This document shows positions 33,630 through 43,931 of a stretch of DNA of 64,000 nucleotides, piece by piece (the stretch's first letter is position 1; each line of letters starts with the position of its first letter). Both the position numbers and the translations under genes were made by a program. Under the pieces are notes generated by a model that was not told the origin of the DNA, did no database searches, and saw only the letters and a list, made by a program, of their open reading frames with translations. The stretch is from Porogramme epimiltina (Eukaryota; Basidiomycota; Agaricomycetes; Polyporales; Polyporaceae): the NCBI GenBank assembly GCA_900155495.1, contig FTLJ01000487.1:62001-126000 (forward strand), read 5' to 3'.

Positions 33630-34861
33630 ATGTCATCCACGAAGCACAACTACCCTTCTCCCGGTTCATACGCAGTGGCACAGATTGATCTAGAGGCCAC
33701 ATTATCCGGTGTCAATGTCCCAGATATCAGGGATGCCGCCTTACGGATACCTACCGCCAAGTGCTTGGTATTTCTTAACATGGTACGTGTCTATACTGTA
33801 CTATCTGTTTCGCTTCAGAGCAAGTGAATGCGTAAATCACTGACTATCGGTGCTCACTTTATAGGTTAAGCAGGTCCCCCTACCGTGGTACCCGACGTTC
33901 TGCTTCGACGCGTGGTTGGTCGGGCCCGGGCTACGGCAGGAGGAACCGGACATATGTGCCACGTCCGACATGTGCATCCCCATCTTCCCAGCCGTCCACC
34001 ACCCTACCGGCCGTGCTCCCTTTCACCCCGAGCCTAACTTCCCGTTCAACAACTGTTATCACTGGAGCGGGGATGATCTGTGGCTCGATCTGTACATCAA
34101 AAATGGCGAGTTTGTTCAGCTCTCGGATAGCGACATAGTGACGATGATGGCTGTCCTCGGGAGCGACACGGCAGATATGATAAACAACATGGTACAGCGA
34201 GAGCAAGAGATCGCGGGTAGAGAATCTCATCCAGAGACGTTTTCGACATCCGTGCCTCTAGGTCTCGGCGAAGCTCTCGACAACGCGGAGCCTACCTCCA
34301 TTGCGATTCCTGAGGCCTTTCCTACGGATGACGGGTCATCGTTTTACTCTGAACGTTCTATATCTGTGTACGGTTCTTACGCGAGCGAAGACGGCGAAGA
34401 TGATATCAACCGCTTCTCGCTGGATGATGAGAGAGCCTGTCAGCCCGTCGTTCGAATATGGCTCGACCTCGCGGCACAGTTGAAGGAGGACGAGATTCCG
34501 AACCCTCTGGATTTCGTCGAGCAGCACAAGGCACTATATGCGTACGCTCTCCCCTCTTGCTTATCGTGTACTACCCGTTGCTGATAGGTTTGTGACGTAG
34601 GCTATTGAGGAAGTATAGGGAGGCGGAGAAGGCAAGGTTGAGAGCGGAGAAAGAGAGGGCAGCGCAACAAGCCACGGAACAGGATTTCCCTCCCGAGCCT
34701 ATGTCTCCGTCGTTATGGAGGAGTCTTAAAGGTACGCTTCGTTCTCGCTTATCCTCTTCCCATCACGACCAACGTACAATTGTACAGCTTTCCCTGAACG
34801 GCTATTCCATGTTGTTGGATCTCTTTCGTGCACAAGCTCGTGTGGGCATGGAATAGAATAG
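33630..34861 (+). CDS. Family A protein A2 (unknown function)
   Basis: Four exons: 33630-33782, 33865-34541, 34601-34731 and 34788-34861; 344 residues, all phases consistent. The N-terminus is 'YPSPGSYAVAQIDLEATL'. The central signature is 'FCFDAWLVGPGLRQEEPD', then 'TSDMCIPIFPAVHHPTGR', 'FPFNNCYHWSG' and 'LWLDLYIKNGEF'. An acidic Ser region ('YASEDGEDD') leads to 'PVVRIWLDLAAQLKEDEIPN'. A charged helix follows ('LLRKYREAEKARLRAEK'), and a small last exon ends in 'SCGHGIE'. No signal peptide or membrane helix is seen. It is the first gene of the A/B cluster, with a B remnant and gene B1 behind it on the other strand. The start is chosen by agreement with A3, A5 and A7. Function unknown. Confidence 0.8.
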
Positions 34862-35070
34862 TAGCCTGGTACATAGCGCTGTTTGCCCAGTCACATCTCT
34901 TGTATGAACGATCTCATCGTGACCATATATGCGTGATATAGGCGTCGATCTGCGTGTTATACTACCGTGACACATCGTCCTAGCTCAGCCAACTAGTAAG
35001 ATAGTAGTAGTGTGCAAGGGATCCGTCTAGTGGACGTATCTGTACAGGCTTAGAGTAAGGCAAATATATC

Positions 35071-35170
35071 TCACACGACAGGAACAAGATCCGCAGCCGT
35101 CTTCCGCCTCCACTGACCGTAGCGCCGTTTGTCCACGAACGAATGGGTCGATACCCTGGAACTTCGGTGG
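35071..35170 (-). pseudogene. Remnant of a family B last exon (B0)
   Basis: On the minus strand the last-exon motif 'FVDKRRYGQWRRKTAADL' and its stop are preserved, as in B2, but no other B exon is present. The whole 3' flank of A2 up to here resembles the 3' flank of A3 up to B2. A B gene therefore once stood behind A2 and was deleted except for its end. Confidence 0.65.
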
Positions 35171-35284
35171 TGCGAGAACAGAAATATAATACATGTTATA
35201 TCTGACAGTATAAGAATACAGTGAGGTGAAGATGCCATCCCTATTGCCTTGACTGAGAGGCCATATCTGAATTATGAGGCCACG

Positions 35285-36472
35285 TTAGGCCTCACATACG
35301 ACGGAAGCGGAGCTATCTATCGTTTTCCGCTTCCATCTGAGACGCGATTTGTCCGTAGACTGCTGAAGCGACGCTCGAGAAGGTCTACGGCTAGCGCGGC
35401 CCTGCATAACGATCCGTATGTTGAGGAACTGGGGCGATATAACTGAGGACGAACATACTATAACGCTCGGCGGGGGACTCTGACCACGCGAAGACCCGGG
35501 TAGGGGATGAACGTCTTTCGTTGAGGTACGAATAGTGTCTTCCTCCACAACTGGACGGAGTGAAAGTCGACTCAAACGACTGAGCATAGAAGCTTGAGTA
35601 CGGATACTCGGTTGGGACGCCTGTACATAACACATCACGGAATTGGATGTGAGCGCTATGACAAGCAGTGGCGGGCACACTGATATAGGCGTGACTTACG
35701 AAGGACCATTTGCTCGAGTTAAACCGTCCTTGCTGTGCCAGAACCAAGTTAGAAACCTACATGCAGATCAAAGCAACTACGCAATGCAACGCACCCGGTA
35801 TTCCACCGCACTTTCAACTGCAAACCCAGGGTCGGCGCGGCACATACCGTCCCATTGTGATATCCGCTCTTGAATAGCCTCATCCAGCTCTACCAGACTC
35901 TCTTGATCCATAGTGTACACCATCGGTGGTGAAGATGGGTCTCCTACGGGCCCAGGCCATGTCCTCTCGATGATGCGTTTCGTGTAAATAGGTATGCCGA
36001 TGATGTATTGATTGGGGTTGGTCATCTCCGGAGAAACGTGAATGTGAAGACCGTCTGGACCTGAGCGGGGGTTGGGGCGGATGGGGATGGCAAAGTGTTG
36101 GCATATTCGTGGAAGTTGCTCATATGGGGTCTGGCCATTGCCGAACGTGCCCATGAGGCACACTCTTGTATTCATGATTGGTTCGGAGACACTGTTCCCT
36201 CGGACGATAGTTGTGCTACTGAGGATTACGCAAGGACGACACTTACTAAATTCGCCCCGAGCTAGTCGATTGAGGTTCCGTTCTCCTTGTTGCTGCACCC
36301 CTCTGTTGTTCTTGATTCCGGGGCTGCGTAAGAGCATATTCTCGAAAGGTATCGCCAAGCTCTCGTTGACTGCGCAGATGAAGCCGGCGCTGTACGCGGT
36401 GGAGTCCGTAGAAAGGATGGTAGAGGATGATTTTTCAGCTCCAGTGCAGCGGGAGCAAGTAAAGCGAGGCAT
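35285..36472 (-). CDS. Family B protein B1 (unknown function)
   Basis: Four exons with all junctions in phase 0. Exon 1 runs from the ATG at 36472 with 'MPRFTCSRCTGAEK', 'AGFICAVNESLAIPFE', 'CRPCVILSSTTIV', 'VCLMGTFGNG', 'LPRICQHFAIPIRPNPRS', 'HIHVSPEMTNPNQYIIGI' and 'ADPGFAVESAVEYR'. Exon 2 is only 33 nt ('QGRFNSSKWSF'). Exon 3 has 'IRTQASMLSRLSRLSLRP', and exon 4 ends 'RLRWKRKTIDSSASVVCEA'. Agreement with B2 and B3 supports the structure. The N-terminal CxxC pair and further Cys/His suggest zinc binding (inference). The tail is basic and Ser-rich. It faces A3 divergently (about 620 bp between starts). Function unknown. Confidence 0.75.
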
Positions 36473-37094
36473 CTAGACCTAGGGATGGGATGAGGAAACC
36501 GTAGAAGGGACTCCAAGTACGACGACAGTGGTGCGTTCAAGTTGGTTCATCACCCGGAACGACGTACTTAAAATGTCAGCGACAAGGTGGCACAAAGGGC
36601 AGTTTCCTTTGTTGATCTTTGCTGAAAGGAGAACTACCGCCCGCAAGCATTGACTTTACCAAAGGTGCTAAAGCTATGTAAGCTCGGGCCAAAGCGTCGA
36701 GCTTGTTCCGCTGTCCATGTCAGTAACGTTCGAGTTGCTTCTTCGGGCTATGGGTACACCCTCGCGATTTGAGTCCCTTATGAGATAGTGCGGGACATTA
36801 CTTCATGGCTGTATTGCTCGGTATTGATATACATCAACGAGAGCCGTTCCAACCCGACTTGGGGTACTGACCACAAGCGTGTTGCTTCAACAAGGCACGT
36901 GACGACCTGCCTTATTCAATAGATGACGTCACAGCCATAAGTCTTTTGTCTTTATCCTTTGTGCCCCCAGGGCCACTTCCGCTCATTAGTGTGGCTTTGG
37001 CTTCCGGCGGCAACAAGGAGTTTTCCATAAATAAGCCTTCTCAGCCTAATGCCCCCCAATAACGTCCCTCCCCAACACATCCAGTCCGTCCCCC
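36473..37094. promoter_or_regulatory. Divergent intergenic region B1 / A3
   Basis: It separates the starts of B1 (-) and A3 (+), so it likely holds both promoters. TCCATAAATAAGCC near 37023 is a possible TATA for A3. No gene is seen within it. Confidence 0.4.
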
Positions 37095-38355
37095 ATGTCG
37101 TCCGATAAGCACATCTACCCTTCTCCCGGCTCATATGCTGTCGCCCAAATCGATCTCGAAGCCACATTATCCGGAATCAATGACAAGGATATCAGGAACA
37201 CTGCCTTTAAGATACAGACCACCAAGTGTTTAGTACTTCTTAAAACGGTACGAGTTCATACCACACTATGTCTTTCGTTTCGAGCGGATAGAGGCACCAG
37301 TCACTTATTCGCGGCATGTATTCCGTAGGTCCAGCCGGTCCCTCTGGCACGGTCCTCGACTTTCTGTTTTGACGCATGGCTTGTAGGGCCTGGCTTGCGC
37401 CCAGAGGAGCCGGACAAGGGCGTCACGTCCGACATGTGCATCCCCATCTTCCCTGCTGTCTACCACCCTACCGGTCGCGTTCCCTTTCGTCCTGAGCCTG
37501 CTTTCCCGTTCAACAACTGCTACCATTGGGGCGGATACGACCTTTGGCTCGATCTAAACATCACAAACGGAGAGTTCACGCACGAGAAGGGCGAGTTCGT
37601 CCACCTCTCAAATCGCGAAGCGGTGACGATGATGACTGTGCTCGGGAACGATACGGCACACATAGTGAACACCATCGCGAAGCGACAGCGAGAGGCAGCA
37701 GGAGAAGGAGAACCCCAGCCAGGTATCTCGTCAACATCCGCACCTCTATGTCCAAGTGAAGCTCTAAACGACGACACATCGCCCATCTCTGTTAGAACCC
37801 CTGTGGCCTTTTCTGCGGACGACGGGTCGTCGTTTTACTCTGAACGTTCTATGTCTTTGTACGGTTCTGACTGGAGCGAAGACGAAGAAGACGATCTCGA
37901 CTACTTCTCGCTGGAGGATGAGAGAGCCTGTCAACCTGTCGTCCAAATATGGCTTGACCTTGCGGCACAGTTGAAGGAAGACGAGATTCCGAACCCTCTG
38001 GATTTCGTCGAGCAGCACAAGGCACTCTATGCGTACGCTTTCCTCTCGTGTTTATCATAGACTATTCGTTTCTTACCGTCTCCCACGCAGACTATTGAGG
38101 AAGCATAGGGAGGCGGAGAAGGCGAGGCTGAGAGCGGAGAAAGCTAGGGCAACGCAACAAGCTACGGAACAGCATCTTCCTCCCGGACATACGTCTCGAT
38201 CGTTGTGGAAGAGTCTTCAAGGTCGGATTCGCCCTCGTTTTTGTCTCTTTCTAATACTGATAACGTACAATTGTACAGCTTTGCCTGGGCGAGTCTCCGA
38301 TCTCGTTAGATCTCTGTCGTGCACAAGCTCGCGTGGACATGGGATCGACCAGTAG
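37095..38355 (+). CDS. Family A protein A3 (unknown function)
   Basis: Exons 37095-37247, 37329-38032, 38091-38221 and 38279-38355; 354 residues. It has the standard family blocks: 'YPSPGSYAVAQIDLEATL', 'FCFDAWLVGPGLRPEEPD', 'TSDMCIPIFPAVYHPTGR', 'FPFNNCYHWGGYDLWLDL'. The acidic 'DWSEDEEDDLDYFSLEDE' is followed by 'PVVQIWLDLAAQLKEDEIPN', the charged helix 'LLRKHREAEKARLRAEK' and the end 'RSLSCTSSRGHGIDQ'. From 37891 to 38044 it is identical at every base to A5 (43021-43174), across the exon 2/intron 2 boundary, while other parts differ. That looks like recent gene conversion. It is convergent with B2 (about 240 bp between stops). No localisation signals are seen. Confidence 0.8.
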
Positions 38356-38597
38356 CCTGGTACATGACGTTGTTGGTCCAGCCGCATCCCTTGTATGAAT
38401 GATCATATCGTGATTATATGCGTCGTCGGCGTTCGCATGCGTGTGATACTGCGGTGACACATCGTCCGCATGCCTACTGCCTAGCTCAGACAACTACCAA
38501 GGAGATTGAATACTACATAGATAAAGATAAGCAGAAGCGTGCAAGAGATCCGTCCAGCGGACGTATCTGTACACTTTCATGGTAAGGCGGATATATC

Positions 38598-39763
38598 TCA
38601 CACGACGCAAACGAGATCCGCAGCCGTCTTCCGCCTCCATTGACCGAAACGCCGTTTGTCCACGAACGAATGGGTCGATACCCTGGAGCTTCGGCGGCTG
38701 GCGCGGCTCTACAGATCGAAAAGTCGGTGAATGAAGCTGCGCGACAGAGATGAAGGTAGACGTACGATAATACTCGGCGGTCGGCCCTCAAGACAAGGGG
38801 ACCCAGGTGGGGAGAACGCGCTCTTCGTTGGTGTACGGCAGGTGTTCTCTTCTAGTAGAGGTTGAAGGGGAGCACTATGAAAGAAACCACGGATAGATGC
38901 ACGAGTGCGGACGCTTGCTTGGGACCACTATTCGGAACGTACAGTGAACCTATTATCAGCAACAGTGACAACAGCCAACTGGGAATACGTACGAGAGATG
39001 ATTGGCTTGAGTTGAACCGTTCTTGCTATGGACACGACAGATTAGGGGTGTCTCATAGGCTGAGAACGCGCAGAGAGATGTTACGTACCCTATATTCAAC
39101 AGCGCACCTCACCGCAAACTCCGGGTCTGCCTCGCACATACGTTCCCACTCCTCCATTCTCTCAATTAGAAGCCCACGAAGCCGCCGCATGCTCTCATAT
39201 TCAATATGATGGACCACCGGTTCCGGAGGTATCTCCCCTTGCCCTGCTGGAGGCCACGTTCCTTTGATGAAGCGCTCCGTCGTCATTTGAATCGCGATGA
39301 TGTACTGATTCTCGTGGGACATCTCGGGGGTGGCGTGCATGTGGATGCCTTCTGAGGTAGAGCGAGGGTTTGGGCGGATGGGGATGATGAAGTGCTGGCA
39401 GATACGGGGAAGTAGTTCGTAGGGGGTATTGTGGAACGTGCCCATCAAGCAGACGTCTGTCTGCATGCGCGGTTCGTGGCCATTGACGCTCCGGACGACA
39501 TTCCGACTGTTAAGCACGACGCAAGGGCGAGATTTTCCGACCCTACGCTGGGCGAACAACGTCAGGTTTATGTCGCATTGCTCGTACACGTCTGTATCGT
39601 TCTCTATGCCTGGGCTGTATTTGAGAACTCTCTCGAACGGGGCGCCCAAGGTCTCGTGAACAGAGCAGATGAAACCAGCCTTGTACTTGGAAATGCCGGC
39701 AGAGCTGATAGTAGGCGGAGGTGAGTCCATTCCCGCGCAGCGGGAGCACGATAGGTGGGTCAT
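38598..39763 (-). CDS. Family B protein B2 (unknown function)
   Basis: Exon 1 is 39763-39089 with 'MTHLSCSRCAGMD', 'AGFICSVHETLGAPFE', 'CRPCVIL'-type 'CVVLNSRNVV', 'VCLMGTFHNTPYELLPRIC', 'FIIPIRPNPRSTSEG', 'HATPEMSHENQYIIAIQ' and 'DPEFAVRCAVEYR'. Exon 2 is a 33-nt microexon, 38993-39025 ('QERFNSSQSSL'). Exon 3, 38766-38927, starts 'WSQASVRTRAS' and ends 'RPPSII'. Exon 4, 38598-38708, gives 'SRASRRSSRVSTHSFVDK' and 'WRRKTAADLVCVV'. The paired Cys near the N-terminus may bind metal. The basic, Ser-rich tail could be a nuclear-targeting or phosphorylated region, which is inference. It is convergent with A3 and divergent from A4. Confidence 0.78.
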
Positions 39764-40424
39764 TCAAAAACAGTTCGAGTCGGGGTGACGTTCAACGACC
39801 ACCGAGCTGGTAGTAGGGAGGTAGGGGCAAAGAACGACAAACGAGTGGGGGAGGGGGCATACAGCTTACCCAGGCAGAGCAACTTTAGTATGGTCTACTA
39901 CACCTTGTGTCAGTTATTGTTCCGACGGTCTGTGATAACAAATAGAGTGACGTCAGGCCCATGCTCAATTTACCAAGCTTGGTGTCGTTTCCGGCATTTG
40001 CTGGCGTCCACCGTGATTTGACTCAGTCGTAGACTTCATTATTCGTAAGCTGTGCTGCGTCCAGGCTCTAGACGGAGTGATTTTGCATGAAAGGGGATGG
40101 CTAGAGTCAACAATGAGAAGCTAGCCCCAATTGACTACATCCGTGTCGAGTTGGACCAGCCCGAGACAGAGCGCCAGCAACGCACAGTGGCAACTTTAAG
40201 CGCCTCAGATTGATCACGTGATAATTCCCTTTTCAGTAATTCTTGTCTCGGGGATGACTCGCCTTGTCCTTCCGGATCCCTCCACATCAGCGTCGCCAGG
40301 GCCATGTCTTTTTGTTCAACCTGCACTAACCGTAGGAGAAGATGGCTTCCACAACACACATAAGCTCTGGCTTTCCCTAAGGGCGCCCCGCAAGATTACC
40401 TACATCCCGACTCTCAGAACCCCC
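39764..40424. promoter_or_regulatory. Divergent intergenic region B2 / A4
   Basis: About 660 bp between the two starts, likely with both promoters. GATCACGTGATAATTCC near 40211 contains a CACGTG E-box. No other gene is seen. Confidence 0.4.
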
Positions 40425-41688
40425 ATGACATCAACCACGAAACGTTTTCCCCTTCCTGGATCATATGCAGTCATACAAATCGACGTAGAGGCGACACTAC
40501 TGGGGATAAACGACTCGGATATTAGGGCTGCGGCCCTAAATATACCGACTACCAAGTGCCTAGCCGTCCTCAACATGGTAAGTGCCTCTACTATCCTCCC
40601 ATCGCATTTTGACAAATGCGGACGCGGATGTGCTCGCTGACAAACTCTCACCTATAGATCAGGCAAATCCCGATGCCTGGCCAGACGACGTTCCGCTTCG
40701 ACGCATACCTTGTTGGTTCCGGGCTGCGCCCAGAGGAACCGGAGAAGGGCGCCACATCCGACATGTGCATCCCCATCTTCCCCGCTGTCGACCACCCCAC
40801 GGGTCGCGCCCCCTTTCACCCTGAGCCCGCGTTTCCGTTCTCGAACTGCTACCATTGGAGCGGGCCAGACATGTGGGTGAATCTCAAGATCAAGACTGGC
40901 GCGTTTCCGCGCGAGAAGGGCAAGTTCACCTGGCTTCCAAATGGCGACGCGGTGACCATGCAGGATGTTTGCGGAGACGACTCGGCAGAGATGGAAAACA
41001 ACCTCGCGCGACGCCAGCAGGATCTTGTGGAAGAGGAGTTCTCTGCTCAGGGACAAACGGTACTCGCAACACACGTAGGCCTAGGCACTGGCCCCTGCAA
41101 CGACGTACCTTCCTCCGTCGTCGTACCAGATGTCCCCACTACCGACGACTCATCATCCACCTTCTCCTGTCGAACCGGGTCGATTGCGGACGGGAATAAC
41201 TGGAGCGACGACGGAGACGCTGAGACCGACAATCTCACTCAAGAAGGCGAGACAGCCTGCCAGCCCGTCGTCCAGATCTGGCTCGATATCGCGGGTGAAT
41301 TGAAAGACGGCGATATCCCGGACCCAATGCAGTTCGCTCAGCAGTATAACGCACTATCTTCGTACGTTCCTTGCTTCTCGACAATTGGTCGATGTGCCGC
41401 TCATGCCGCGATTGTCCTAGTTTGTTGAAGAAGCACAGGGAGGCAGAGAAAACGAAGTGGAAGGCGGAGAGGGAGATAGAGAAGGAGGCGCAGCAAGCAG
41501 CGTTTCAGAATACTCCTTCTCAGCACGCACCACCGTTGGGGTGGAAGAAACTTAAGTGTAAGTTTCTTCATTGTGTCCTCAATGCGGCGGAGCTGACGCT
41601 TAGCCCTATAGCTCTCCCCTCACGGTTGTTTAGCTCTCTTAAATCGCTGTCGTGTATACACAGTTGTGAACATGACGCTGATCTGTAA
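40425..41688 (+). CDS. Family A protein A4 (unknown function)
   Basis: Exons 40425-40577, 40658-41361, 41421-41557 and 41612-41688; 356 residues. Blocks: 'FPLPGSYAVIQIDVEATL', 'FRFDAYLVGSGLRPEEPE', 'TSDMCIPIFPAVDHPTGR', 'FPFSNCYHWSGPDMWVNL', 'TACQPVVQIWLDIAGELKD', then the charged helix 'LLKKHREAEKTKWKAEREIE' and the end 'SLSCIHSCEHDADL'. Acidic clusters surround 'NNWSDDGDAETDN'. It is closer to A7 in the middle ('LQDLCGDD' type) and to A6 at the end. No B gene is seen between A4 and A5. Confidence 0.8.
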
Positions 41689-42230
41689 CCCGTCTATCCT
41701 GTTTATCCTAGTTCACCCATTGCTGCCAATATGTATGTCGCTCAGGTAATAGGTTCTCGCCGGTCCGCGGTCCGCGGCGTTATCCCGGATCCGTAACGCA
41801 AGCTTCATGATAGACTAACAAGATGATTGAGCGAGTTAGCAAGCATTCGTCTCTTGCGAGTGCTTAAAGTCCCATGTGGCATAAACCTCTGCATCCCAGT
41901 ACTTGACGCTGTATGCGACAATGCTTATCTGGTGGTTCATACAAAACGAAGAGTCATGGTAGCGCATACCCTCACGAATCCTGGGTACTGAGTCTCAGCT
42001 GTGGCGCGCAGGAGAACACGTGACGAATTACCACAATCGGAGATAGCCGGGATATCGCGGCGAGTCGGCGACTTTTGTCGGCCCAGTCCTTTTTGCCACT
42101 ACAACGTCTCTGCTTGTCAGTGAAGCTTTATTCTCCAGGAAGAAAGGCCGTCAGTCTGTACATAAAACCCCAACTCCAACGCGATGAATTTCAAGAACAT
42201 CTACTTCGTCCCATCTCTCAATCTCCTGGC
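41689..42230. other. Intergenic A4-A5
   Basis: I found no B-family remnant and no other gene here. TACATAAAACCCC near 42158 may be the A5 TATA region. Confidence 0.4.
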
Positions 42231-43486
42231 ATGGCATCCGGCACCAACTTGAAGCGCTACCCTTCTCCCGGCTCATACGCAGTGGCACAAATTGATCTAG
42301 AGGCCACGTTGTCCAAAATCAACGACCCAGGTATCCGGAGTGCCGCCTTGAAGATACAGACCACTAAGTGTCTAGTGCTTCTTAACATGGTACGAGTCCA
42401 TACCATATCTTCCATTTTGGGACGCGCAAAGACGAGTTACTTACTCGCGGCGTGTGTTCCGTAGATCAAGCGGGTTCCCCTTGTACGGTACTCTACGTTT
42501 TGCTTTGATGCATGGCTTGTCGGGCCTGGCCTACCCCCAGAAGAGCCGGACAAGGGTGTCACGTCCAGCATGTGCATCCCCATCTTCCCCGCCGTCCATC
42601 ATCCTGACGGCCGCACACCCTTTCGTCCCGAGCCTGCTTTCCCGTTCAACAACTGTTACCACTGGAGCTGGGAAGACCTTTGGCTCGATCTGAACATCAA
42701 GAATGGGCAGTTCACTTGCGAGCAGGGCGAGTTCGTCCACCTCTCGGATCGTGAAGTGGTGACGATGATGGCCGTTCTCGGGGGTGATAGGGCAGACATG
42801 ATGAACACCATCGCGCTGCGGGAGCGAGAGGCCCTAGAAGAGCACCAACCAGGGATCTCATCGACCTCCGCGCCTCTAAGTATCAGCGACGCTCTCAATG
42901 ACGCGACACCGTCTACCCCGACTGTCACCATCGAGGCATTCTGCGCGGATGATAGGTTACCGTTTTACTCAGAGCACTCTATATCTTTGTATGGCTCCGA
43001 CTGGAGCGAAGACGAAGTGGACGATCTCGACTACTTCTCGCTGGAGGATGAGAGAGCCTGTCAACCTGTCGTCCAAATATGGCTTGACCTTGCGGCACAG
43101 TTGAAGGAAGACGAGATTCCGAACCCTCTGGATTTCGTCGAGCAGCACAAGGCACTCTATGCGTACGCTTTCCTGTCTTACTCATCGTATACTACCCGTT
43201 GCATATAGTTTTTTGACGCAGGTTATTGAGAAAGGATAGGGAGGCGGAGAAGGCAAGGTTGAGAGCGGAGAAAGATAGTGCAGCGCAACAAGCTACGGAA
43301 CAGCATCTTCCTCCCGAGTATACGTCTCCATCGCTATGGAAGAGTTTAAAAGGTAGGTCTCGCTCTCGTTTTTGCCTCTTTCTAACACTGATAACGTACA
43401 ATTATATAGCTTTCCCTGGACGACTCTTCGATCTCGTTAGATCTCTGTCGTGCACAAGCTCGCGTGGACATGGGATCGAACAGTAG
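42231..43486 (+). CDS. Family A protein A5 (unknown function)
   Basis: Exons 42231-42389, 42465-43162, 43222-43352 and 43410-43486; 354 residues. The frame is open further upstream, but the ATG at 42231 ('MASGTNLKRYPSPGSYAVAQ') aligns with the other starts. The signature reads 'TSSMCIPIFPAVHHPDGR', so the conserved Asp is Ser and the Thr is Asp. The remainder is standard: 'FPFNNCYHWSWEDLWLDL', 'DWSEDEVDDLDYFSLEDE', 'LLRKDREAEKARLRAEK', 'RSLSCTSSRGHGIEQ'. It carries the 154-base tract identical to A3. Its 3' flank also resembles that of A3 and leads into a B remnant on the minus strand. Confidence 0.8.
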
Positions 43487-43689
43487 CCTGGTACATGCCG
43501 TTGTTACCCCGTCTCATCCTTGAATCAATGGTCTCATCGTGGCTATATGCATCATTTGCATCCCCCTGAGTGCTCTACTATAAAACACTACCCACATCCA
43601 CGTCGTCTGAACTACCACGCCTGCAACGAGCCCTAAGCTGAAATGCCGTACTATGGATCCATCAGGCAAACGCATCGATACAAACGAAG

Positions 43690-43830
43690 GGTGAGGCGAA
43701 TGGACATCATACAACACACACGAGATCCACAATCGTCTTCCACCTCTAACCGCGACAAGGCTCCTTTGTCGATCTCGTCCTTTTTGCCACCAGAATTTTT
43801 GTCCTTGTGCATGTTGCTTTGTTCTGCGGG
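43690..43830 (-). pseudogene. Degraded remnant of a family B last exon
   Basis: The minus-strand sequence around 43715-43785 aligns by eye with the last exon of B2 and the B0 remnant (AGGTGGAAGACGATTGTGGATCTCG against AGGCGGAAGACGGCTGCGGATCTCG). The reading frame is lost and no other B exon is present. It sits where a convergent B gene would be expected behind A5. Confidence 0.5.
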
Positions 43831-43931
43831 GGCCATGGCCGCCATGACGCCGTACATAAGTGCTTTCCTCCAACTTAACGACGCTCAATAACGCCTACTT
43901 CGTTTTATTTCCCTGCCCGCCTGCCCGCATC

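Noticed and set aside
34305..34530. Minus-strand frames recurring inside each family A gene (MLLDEIQRV..)
   Set aside because: They repeat only because the A genes themselves are conserved, and lie antisense to the conserved exon 2 in every copy.
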